A model generated the notes under the pieces. That model worked only from the letters and a program-made list of their open reading frames with translations. It was not told the origin of the DNA and ran no database searches. From Verrucomicrobiaceae bacterium (lineage in GTDB: Bacteria; Verrucomicrobiota; Verrucomicrobiae; Verrucomicrobiales; Akkermansiaceae), in contig RPOS01000016.1 of assembly GCA_003820635.1 (NCBI GenBank), positions 1 through 64,000 on the forward strand: 64,000 bases of DNA, written 5' to 3'. The translations under genes were made by a program, and so were the position numbers. This document shows, piece by piece, positions 57,733-64,000 of this stretch (the stretch's first letter is position 1; the number at the start of each line of letters is the position of its first letter).

Positions 57733-58425
57733 GAGGCGCCGTGAAAACCAACCAGGGCCGCATCAGCCATTGATGAAATTCCTCTGCATGCTGCCACTCA
57801 TGCTCCTTTCATCCACCGCATCCGCCCTGGAGGCGTGGGTCCGGCAAGGCCCGGCCAGGCCACCGCGCCGGCCACGTTTTTGGTCAATATGGATGCCGGT
57901 CCCGCGTTGCTGGAGCGGCATCTCCGGCAGATCGAACTGGCGGGCATCCCAATCCTCCCGCAAGAGGACGCCATCGTAGGCCCGGAGTGGTAATCCGCGT
58001 AATCGGCCGGATCTGCGTCCCCATCGACTTCTCCATTTGACGGTAAAACTCGGCGGAAGTCGTCGATGGCTGCTTCGAACGATCGGTCTTTATCCGTTCG
58101 AGGTAGCGTTCCGTCCTGTGGAGCTGTGATTCGTTTTGGGTCATGTGCAACGCTGGAACTATCCCCGCGCTTTGGCGATGTCCCCGCCACGGAGGTGGGG
58201 GAATTGTGAGACTGCGGGGATTGGTGCCATTTCCACGCCGTCCGAAGCAGGCGGGCGAGCCTGAAAGGCTCGAGCTCGCCTGACTGCTTCGGCGGATGAT
58301 TGGAAGATGCCTAACATGGTATCCGTGATGCCGAGTTTCCGGGTTGCGCGCGGGGCGCAGCGCCGCCAGCCTTGCGGTGCCGGCCGGGCTTGCCGGCGGC
58401 AGGCGGAAATTTTTTCCAGTGAATC
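57733..58425. other. 693-bp region with gene remnants and palindromes
   Basis: No intact gene is supported. An ATG at 57773 opens a good signal peptide (MKFLCMLPLMLLSSTASALE), but its frame then becomes Arg/Pro/Trp-rich nonsense. A second frame in the same strand reads ATFLVNMDAGPALLERHLRQ then IELAGIPILPQEDAIVGPEW and stop, which looks like true protein sequence, so a 1-bp frameshift is possible. On the minus strand a frame from 58144 starts MTQNESQLHRTERYLERIKT and decays. Best read as a decaying gene or gene pair. Confidence 0.5.
58242..58292. repeat. Hairpin-forming palindrome
   Basis: Ends CCGAAGCAG (58242-58250) and CTGCTTCGG (58284-58292) are exact reverse complements. Inside, GCGGGCGAGCC and GGCTCGAGCTCGCC also pair with small bulges around a TGAAA loop. 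A second GC-rich palindrome (GCCGCCAGCCTTGCGG, then TTGCCGGCGGCAGG) follows at about 58361-58403, just before the sigma gene. Confidence 0.7.
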
Positions 58426-59085
58426 ATGAATAATCCCGGTGATGATGCGTCGAACTTTCCGCGTGGACCAGCCGGTCCCGGCGTGACGGATGCTGCTGGG
58501 GATCCGGACGACGATTTCCGGTTGGTTGCGCGGGCCCAACAGGGGGACCTGAGCGCTTATGACGAGCTGGTCACCCGCCACCGGGGAAGAATTTTCGCCA
58601 TGATCCGCAACATGATCCATCAGGAAGCCGACGCCTGGGACCTCTCGCAGGAGGTCTTCATCAAGGCATGGCAGGCGCTGCCGCGCTTCGAGGCCAAGGC
58701 GCGCTTTTCCACCTGGCTCTACCGGATCGCCCACAACGCGGTGTATGATTGGACGCGCAAGCGCAAGATCGAGAGCGTGGGCGAGCTCAACGATGAAATC
58801 TTCGAGCGTGAGCGGATCGATGCGGCGTCCTTCACCACGCCCTTCGGCGGGGATGCGCCGGACGACTCGATGGTGCAGGGCGAGCTGCGCGCGAAGATCG
58901 CCGCGGCCCTGGGGAAAATTTCACCGGAACACCGGGAAGTCGTGTTGCTCAAGGACGTGCAGGGGCTTTCCTACAAGGAGATCGCCGAGGTGATGTCCTG
59001 CGAGCTCGGCACGGTGATGAGCCGCCTTTATTACGCCCGCCAGAAACTCCAAACCCTCCTGAAAGATGAATATCAATCCCGATGA
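58426..59085 (+). CDS. ECF-type RNA polymerase sigma factor (unit 2)
   Basis: A 219-residue sigma factor. Region 2 (YDELVTRHRGRIFAMIRNMI, AWDLSQEVFIKAWQALPRFE, FSTWLYRIAHNAVYDWTRKR) and region 4 (EVVLLKDVQGLSYKEIAEVM, LGTVMSRLYYARQKLQTLL) match RpoE-like ECF factors. First gene of a five-gene unit joined by overlaps or a 7-bp gap. The anti-sigma gene overlaps by 20 bp. Confidence 0.93.
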   Translation: MNNPGDDASNFPRGPAGPGVTDAAGDPDDDFRLVARAQQGDLSAYDELVTRHRGRIFAMIRNMIHQEADAWDLSQEVFIKAWQALPRFEAKARFSTWLYRIAHNAVYDWTRKRKIESVGELNDEIFERERIDAASFTTPFGGDAPDDSMVQGELRAKIAAALGKISPEHREVVLLKDVQGLSYKEIAEVMSCELGTVMSRLYYARQKLQTLLKDEYQSR

Positions 59086-59668
59086 AGCCCGGCTGGCCCT
59101 GTGGCTGGAGGACGAACTGCATGGCGAGGAGCTCGCCACCTTCGAGGCGGCGCTGGCCGGCCGTGCGGAACTCTTCGCCGCCCGCGAGGAGGTGCGGCGC
59201 TGGCGCGGCATGATGGCCGCCGCCCTGCCGCCGTCCGTGGAGCCGCCGTATCCGGATTTTTTCAACAGCCGCATCGCCAAGGCCATCCGCGAGCTGGATG
59301 CCGCGCCGCTGCCCGAGCCCAATGCGGCGGGCGGGTTTTCCTGGCGGGCATGGTTCATGCCGGTGGCCGCCTGCGCGGGCATGGCCATCACCTTCTGGCT
59401 GGGCGGCCTGAAATCCGGCCGGGTACCGGAGATCGATGTGACCGGCGCGCCGCGGGCGATTCCGGTGGAGCCGATTCTTTACACGCCGGAAAACGGTGTG
59501 AGCGCCGAGTGGATCGCCAGTTCCAAGGCCGCGGCCAGCGTGATCGTGCTGAGCGGCGTGGAGGCCATCCCGGATGCGACGGATTTCTCGGAAACCGTTT
59601 ACCTCAAGCAACAGCGCGCGATTGATTCCACCGCCGGCCTGAATCCCGAACCGTTTTCCAACGAATGA
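59066..59668 (+). CDS. Anti-sigma factor, membrane-anchored
   Basis: A 200-residue protein. The N-terminus (INPDEARLALWLEDELHGEE) matches the cytoplasmic sigma-binding region of zinc-less anti-sigma proteins. One membrane helix (AWFMPVAACAGMAITFWLGG) and a periplasmic part follow. The 20-bp overlap with the sigma gene strongly supports the role. Confidence 0.82.
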   Translation: MNINPDEARLALWLEDELHGEELATFEAALAGRAELFAAREEVRRWRGMMAAALPPSVEPPYPDFFNSRIAKAIRELDAAPLPEPNAAGGFSWRAWFMPVAACAGMAITFWLGGLKSGRVPEIDVTGAPRAIPVEPILYTPENGVSAEWIASSKAAASVIVLSGVEAIPDATDFSETVYLKQQRAIDSTAGLNPEPFSNE

Positions 59669-60174
59669 TCAACCGCCGCACATGGCTGATGGCTTGTCTG
59701 GCATCCGTGATCCCGGGCGTGGCCCGCGCGGTGGAGGATCCCGGCAAGGCGCAGCTTTGCATGGTGGGCGTGACGGTGTATTACGCCACCGATGGCGACC
59801 CGAAAGCGGCCGGGCCCAAGGCGCTGCCGGTGGACAAGGAAACCGCCGCCCGCCTGCGCCGCGAGGAACGGCTGCGCTTCAAGCACTACCGGCTGTTGGG
59901 CAGGGACACCCAGCCGCTGCTGCGCAGCTATGAAAGCTGGGCCGAGCCGCTCAAGCCATCCGATGAGCTCATGGTGCGCTTCGAGGCGCAGGGCCGGCCT
60001 ACCGAAGACGGCGTGCTGCTCGATCTGGAGCTGTGGCTGGCGCGCAAGAAAATCGTCAAGGCGGACGCGCGGCTGGAAGGCACGCGCCCGTTGTTCGTGC
60101 TCGGGCCCGAGTGGCGCGGCGGGCATCTCATCATCGCGGTGGAGCTTGTGCCCGGCGAAAAACCCGCTAAATGA
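59665..60174 (+). CDS. Secreted protein of the sigma operon
   Basis: A 169-residue product with an N-terminal export signal (NRRTWLMACLASVIPGVARA) starting with an RR pair that could be Tat. The mature part is beta-rich (CMVGVTVYYATDGDP, DELMVRFEAQGR, LVLGPEWRGGHLIIAVELVP-like end). No family recognised. ATGA overlap with the anti-sigma gene. Confidence 0.72.
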   Translation: MINRRTWLMACLASVIPGVARAVEDPGKAQLCMVGVTVYYATDGDPKAAGPKALPVDKETAARLRREERLRFKHYRLLGRDTQPLLRSYESWAEPLKPSDELMVRFEAQGRPTEDGVLLDLELWLARKKIVKADARLEGTRPLFVLGPEWRGGHLIIAVELVPGEKPAK

Positions 60175-60181
60175 ACGCGCC

Positions 60182-60868
60182 ATGATGAAGAGCTTGCTTG
60201 GCATGGCGATGGCCATGGTCTGCGCGGTGCATGCCGCGGGCCTGGATTTCCCCGAAACACTCAAGGAGATCCACGCACCGGCGGATGCCAAACAGGTCAG
60301 CGCGGATTTCGTGTTCACCAATCATTCGGACAAAGCGGTGCGGGTGGTGAAGTTCGACTCCGCCTGCTCGTGCATGGCGGTGAAAATCAAGGACGGCAAG
60401 CTCCTCTACGCGCCCGGCGAATCCGGCCTGTTGCGCGCGGATTTCGACATGGGCAACTTTTCCGGCACCGTGGACAAGGTGGTGGCGCTGTGGCTGGATG
60501 ATGATCCGGAGGACAAGCCCTCCGTCACGCTCACCGTGCGCGTCCACATCCCGGTGCTCGTCTCGCTGGAGCCCAAGACCCTGAGCTGGGATCTCAACGG
60601 TTCCGCCGAGCCCCGGACGGTTTCCATCACCATGAACGACGCGGCTCCGATCCGTGTGAAGGCCGTCACTTCCTCCTCGCCGGCATTCAAGCTGGAGTTG
60701 AAAACCATCGAGGAAGGAAAGCGCTACGATCTGGTCGTCACGCCCACCGAGATCGGATCGCCGGGCCTCGGCATCCTGCGCATCGAAACGGACAGTGCGC
60801 TTGAACGGCACCGCCTGCAGCAGGCCTTTGCCGTCGTCCGCAAGCCGCTCACAGCCGCCAAGCCATGA
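60182..60868 (+). CDS. DUF1573 domain secreted protein
   Basis: A 228-residue exported protein. The DUF1573 fold (Ig-like, ASH-type) is seen from ADAKQVSADFVFTNHSDKAV with the family SACSCMAVKI motif, and a second beta domain (IPVLVSLEPKTLSWDLN). DUF1573 proteins occur at cell surfaces of Bacteroidota and Verrucomicrobiota, function unclear. ATG overlaps the next gene. Confidence 0.83.
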   Translation: MMKSLLGMAMAMVCAVHAAGLDFPETLKEIHAPADAKQVSADFVFTNHSDKAVRVVKFDSACSCMAVKIKDGKLLYAPGESGLLRADFDMGNFSGTVDKVVALWLDDDPEDKPSVTLTVRVHIPVLVSLEPKTLSWDLNGSAEPRTVSITMNDAAPIRVKAVTSSSPAFKLELKTIEEGKRYDLVVTPTEIGSPGLGILRIETDSALERHRLQQAFAVVRKPLTAAKP

Positions 60869-61326
60869 ATGCGGCCGGACAATTGGCGCTCATCTCCGCC
60901 ATCGCCCTGGCCGCGGCAGGCGGCACCTGGCTGGTCAAGGGGCCTCCGGTCCGCGTGATGTCCTGCGATCCCGCCACGCTGAAACCCGACGAAGTCTGCC
61001 TCCAACAGATTCCCGCTGACGCGGAGGTGCTGTGGGTGGATGCCCGTTCGCGGGCCGAGTGGATGAACAACGGCCTGCCGGGCTCCGTGCTGTGGAATCT
61101 CGATCCCGCCGAGGACATGCAGGCATTCGAGGCCGAAGTGGCTGTTAGAGTGGCCGCGGTGGCGCGGGTGGTCGTCTACTGCGGCGATGAAAACTGCGGC
61201 GTGAGTCGGCAAATCGCGGAGCGCATCCGGGCGCTCGGGCTGGGCGCGGAGGTTTCCGTGTTGCACGGCGGTTGGCGCGCCTTGAGCGAGGCCGGCCGCG
61301 TCAGGAATTCCAGTCCAGGTCCTTGA
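60865..61326 (+). CDS. Membrane-anchored rhodanese-like protein
   Basis: A 153-residue protein with an N-terminal membrane helix (LALISAIALAAAGGTWLV) and a rhodanese domain (LWVDARSRAEWMNNGLPGSV, VVVYCGDENCGVSRQIAERI, LHGGWRAL). The active-site loop begins with Cys (YCGDENCG), so sulfur transfer is possible. A DUF1573 and rhodanese pair at the end of a sigma operon suggests a response to sulfur or redox stress at the envelope. The end overlaps the convergent gene by 26 bp. One CTGTTAG at VAVRVAA. Confidence 0.85.
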   Translation: MNAAGQLALISAIALAAAGGTWLVKGPPVRVMSCDPATLKPDEVCLQQIPADAEVLWVDARSRAEWMNNGLPGSVLWNLDPAEDMQAFEAEVAVRVAAVARVVVYCGDENCGVSRQIAERIRALGLGAEVSVLHGGWRALSEAGRVRNSSPGP

Positions 61327-62518
61327 TGGCGATCGCCTCCAGGAAGGGATGCTCCGGGTTGTCTTCGGTGTTCCAGCGCAGCATCACGGTGCAGGCCTTG
61401 GCGCTGCCATAGCTGAGGCTGTAATTTCCATCCTCCAGCATCTCGCTGATCTTGGACTGCCTGCCGAAATAGGCGCGGGCGATCTCCTTGGTGTTGTCAG
61501 CCGAGAGCAGCTTGAGGGTGAGTTTTTTCTCGCGCTCGGGAATGTTCGGGTCCGTGCAGGACGCCACTGCGTAAACGACCACCTGGAACACGCCGCCCTT
61601 GTCGCTGGGGGTGGCGGCATAGGCCGCGAGGCGGCCGCCGTAGGTGTCCAGGAACGGATCCGCCACCACGCGCGGCGGGCTGCTGCCGCGCGTGCGGACC
61701 AGCAGCGTGTAGGTCTGCTCCGGCCGGTCCGCGGCGTCGAATTCGACGGTGTAGTAAAAATCGACCACCCGCTCGATGGGGTTGGTCTCGCGTTGTTCCG
61801 GCACCATTTTGCGCACCGGCGGCAGGGCGGAGGCGAGGCAGCTGGCGGCGAGATCTTCCGGGCTGGTCTTGGTCTCGATGATGGGCAGCCGTTCGGCCAG
61901 CGTCTTGGCTGTTAGAAATTTCTCCAGCGTGGCCTCCGCTTCCTTCCATGGCGAGACGGGCTCGAGCCCGTCCGGCAGTGGTGGGGCCTGCTCTTCCTCC
62001 GCGGCGGGCGCGGGGGGGCTTTTCAGGCCGGCAGCCGGTGGCGCATGCTGCGGGGCCTCGACAGGCGGTTGTTTTTTCAAAATGGTTAGAATCCCGTAAA
62101 TCAGCGCGCCCGAGGCTAACAGAAACAGGCCCAGCATCAGCAAGCGCGCCAGGTTGCGAAACCAGCGCGGCGTGCCGGTGCTCACCCTGCGGCGGCCACC
62201 GCCAGGCACCGGCTCCGGCATGGGGCGGGCAGGCACTTCCGCCTGCACCTCACGGGTCGGCAACTGGCGCGGCGCTGGCTTGACCGGTGCCGGCGGAGCA
62301 GCTGGCGCGGGTTCAACCGGCGGTGCATGCGGAGCAGGTTCAACCGGCGGTGGTGGAGGTGCGGGCTGAAGCGGAGGCGGCGATCCGAAGCTTGGCGGAG
62401 GGGCCTGAATCTGGCTGCCGCATGAAGGGCAGGGGCCGACGACGCCCGCCAGCTCGCGGGGCACGGTCAGTTTCACGCCGCATGCCTGGCAGAAGAAGGT
62501 GATCGGTTCGCTCGCCAT
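61301..62518 (-). CDS. Zinc-ribbon, Pro-rich, single-pass membrane protein
   Basis: A 405-residue protein: N-terminal zinc ribbon (FFCQACGVKLTVPRELAGVV, then CPSCGSQ), about 90 residues of Pro/Ala repeats, one membrane helix (LLMLGLFLLASGALIYGILT), and an exported 200-residue domain with no known family (EKFLTAKTLAERLPIIETKT ... DLDWNS). The plan of cytoplasmic zinc ribbon, linker, membrane helix and external domain is common in Planctomycetota/Verrucomicrobiota. Two CTAACAG motifs occur (61909, 62116). Confidence 0.75.
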   Translation of the reverse strand: MASEPITFFCQACGVKLTVPRELAGVVGPCPSCGSQIQAPPPSFGSPPPLQPAPPPPPVEPAPHAPPVEPAPAAPPAPVKPAPRQLPTREVQAEVPARPMPEPVPGGGRRRVSTGTPRWFRNLARLLMLGLFLLASGALIYGILTILKKQPPVEAPQHAPPAAGLKSPPAPAAEEEQAPPLPDGLEPVSPWKEAEATLEKFLTAKTLAERLPIIETKTSPEDLAASCLASALPPVRKMVPEQRETNPIERVVDFYYTVEFDAADRPEQTYTLLVRTRGSSPPRVVADPFLDTYGGRLAAYAATPSDKGGVFQVVVYAVASCTDPNIPEREKKLTLKLLSADNTKEIARAYFGRQSKISEMLEDGNYSLSYGSAKACTVMLRWNTEDNPEHPFLEAIAIKDLDWNS

Positions 62519-62585
62519 GGGTTGGGCAAACGCTATGGACATCCGGCCAGCCCGTCAATCAGGCAGAAGCATCCGCCGCCGCGAT

Positions 62586-63902
62586 CTAACGGTCCAGCAG
62601 CGCGAACTTCAGCTCGGCCTCGGAGACCACCTCGCCATTGACGAGGCAGCGGCAGCGCGTCTGGCCGATGGAGCCGCGCATCTTGATGATCTCCGTTTCG
62701 ATGAAGAGGGTGTCGCCAGGCAGCACGGGCTTGCGCCACTTGACGTTGTCCGCACTCATGAAATAGCCGATTTTCCCGGTGTTTTCCGGCTTGCGCAGCA
62801 TCAGCACGGAGGAAACCTGGGCCATCGCCTCAAGCTGCAGCACGCCCGGCATGATCGGGTGGCCGGGGAAGTGACCGGGGAAGAACGGCTCGTTGATGGT
62901 GACGTTCTTGACGCCCGTGCACTTGCTCTCGCCGACCATGTCCACAATCCGGTCCACCATCAGGAACGGGTAGCGGTGCGGCAGGATGCGCAGCACCTCG
63001 TTGATGTCGAGCACGCTCTCGCCCACCGGCAGGATGATCTCCGCGGGGACCATCGAGCGCATCCGCAGGTATTCCGCCTTGAGCTTGGCGGCCATCTTGG
63101 TGTTCGGGCCGTGGCCGGGCTTCACCGCGATGACGTGGCCGAGGATGCGCACGCCGGAGAGCATCAGGTCGCCGATGATGTCGAGCGCCTTGTGGCGTGC
63201 GAACTCGTTGGTGAAGCGCATCGGCTCCTTGGACATGATTTCATTGCCGCGGATGACCACCGCGCTTTCGAGAGAACCGCCCTTGATGAGGCCCTTTTCC
63301 AGCAGCGGTTTCACATCCTCGTAATAAACGAAGGTGCGCGCGGCGCAGATTTCCTTCTCGTAGGTCTCCGGCGTGATCTCGCTGGAGAAATACTGGGTGA
63401 AACGCCCTTCCGGGCCGACATTGGTGACGGAGACCTTGAAGGTCTTGCACGGGACGATGGTGATGATGGTGCCGTCCGGGGTTTCCTGATGGATCGGCTC
63501 GCGGATCTCCCACACCCGGCGCGGCGCGGACTGGGCCACAATGCCCACTTTTTTAATCATTTCCACAAAAGGCCGGGCGGAGCCGTCGCCGATCGGCGGC
63601 TCGTTGGCATCCATCTCGATGAGCGCATTGTCCACGCCCATGCCGGTGAGGGCGGAAATGACGTGCTCGACGGTGTGCACCTTCACCGAGCCCTCCGCCA
63701 GCGTGGTGGCACGCTCGACGGTCTGCACCTTGTCCACATCCACATTGATGAACGGCTGGTCCGGCAGGTCGATGCGGCGGAACTTGAATCCGTGCCCCTC
63801 CGCCGCGGGTTTGAGGGTGAGGGTGACCTTTTCCCCGGTGTGCAGGGAGGTGCCTTCGAGAGTGGCGGGACTGGCAAGTGTGTGCTGAACGGCGGCGGAC
63901 AT
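62586..63902 (-). CDS. lpxC-fabZ: LpxC-FabZ bifunctional fusion
   Basis: N-terminal LpxC deacetylates UDP-3-O-acyl-GlcNAc, the committed step of lipid [21 protein letters not shown], zinc ligands in [17 protein letters not shown] and [13 protein letters not shown]. The C-terminal FabZ dehydratase of fatty-acid synthesis ([40 protein letters not shown]) is joined in frame. 438 residues. The fusion is known in Bacteroidota and Verrucomicrobiota. The stop codon lies in CCGTTAG. Start [13 protein letters not shown] at 63902. Confidence 0.96.
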   Translation of the reverse strand: MSAAVQHTLASPATLEGTSLHTGEKVTLTLKPAAEGHGFKFRRIDLPDQPFINVDVDKVQTVERATTLAEGSVKVHTVEHVISALTGMGVDNALIEMDANEPPIGDGSARPFVEMIKKVGIVAQSAPRRVWEIREPIHQETPDGTIITIVPCKTFKVSVTNVGPEGRFTQYFSSEITPETYEKEICAARTFVYYEDVKPLLEKGLIKGGSLESAVVIRGNEIMSKEPMRFTNEFARHKALDIIGDLMLSGVRILGHVIAVKPGHGPNTKMAAKLKAEYLRMRSMVPAEIILPVGESVLDINEVLRILPHRYPFLMVDRIVDMVGESKCTGVKNVTINEPFFPGHFPGHPIMPGVLQLEAMAQVSSVLMLRKPENTGKIGYFMSADNVKWRKPVLPGDTLFIETEIIKMRGSIGQTRCRCLVNGEVVSEAELKFALLDR

Positions 63903-64000
63903 GGGCCACAGACTTGTTACCCGGCGGCCGGGGATCAAGCCGGAATGCTCCCGCGGCATCTCGCTGGGTTGGGCTGCACTGGCGGTTTTTGCAAAATTCG
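63903..64000. other. Upstream region of lpxC, window end
   Basis: 98 bp with no coding evidence. It probably contains the lpxC promoter on the minus strand or the 3' end of the next gene; neither can be confirmed. Confidence 0.4.

Overview
The window is a GC-rich, gene-dense stretch of a Verrucomicrobiota chromosome, most like the Verrucomicrobiaceae/Luteolibacter/Haloferula group. This assignment is an inference. It rests on an LpxC-FabZ fusion (a Gram-negative lipid A gene), three PEP-CTERM surface proteins with a CAAX-type protease, an unusually long GreA of the kind also known in Chlamydiae, many short palindromic intergenic repeats, and nusA-infB-rbfA order. There is no prophage, no complete insertion sequence, no CRISPR array and no rRNA operon. 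Most of the window is housekeeping.

Layout. 1-1.2 kb: tail of an ExbB/ExbD energy-transduction operon. 1.3-9.4 kb: valS, envelope proteins, a lone nuoA, ribosomal proteins L31 and L28. 9.5-14.9 kb: recQ, a PEP-CTERM protein, and a cytochrome-oxidase assembly set (DUF420 protein plus two SCO-like proteins). 15-23 kb: diadenylate cyclase with a tiny CdaR-like partner, panC, a Tat-exported alkaline phosphatase, hrpB, purH. 23.2-29.3 kb: a broken L-rhamnose mutarotase gene, polX, and nusA-infB-rbfA. 29.6-34.3 kb: an L,D-transpeptidase, two paralogous PEP-CTERM proteins, a LysM protein, EF-P. 34.5-40.7 kb: a phosphoesterase, feoA-feoB plus a Cys-rich small protein, nadD, an aminotransferase, a CAAX protease, tRNA-Tyr. 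40.9-47.2 kb: a MYG1-like protein, a Gre-like protein, ftsH, a structured RNA that could be 6S RNA, mnmM, an SGNH hydrolase. 47.3-57.7 kb: eno, long greA, an ECF sigma/anti-sigma/PDZ operon, carbonic anhydrase, rlmN, sppA, aroK, queG. 57.7-64 kb: a degenerate stretch, a second ECF sigma operon ending in DUF1573 and rhodanese proteins, a zinc-ribbon membrane protein, and lpxC-fabZ.

Signals not explained by gene content. (1) The 7-mer CTAACAG/CTGTTAG occurs 19 times, 18 of them inside genes in several reading phases, and once at a stop codon. (2) Three intergenic spots carry hairpins built from tandem 7- or 8-nt units. (3) Several proteins are unusual: FtsH with a duplicated periplasmic domain, a DUF420 protein with a perfect EF-hand loop, a SCO paralogue with no cysteine, EF-P with Arg at position 34, and a CdaR reduced to its membrane anchor. 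(4) One PEP-CTERM paralogue appears to lack a normal start codon for its signal peptide.
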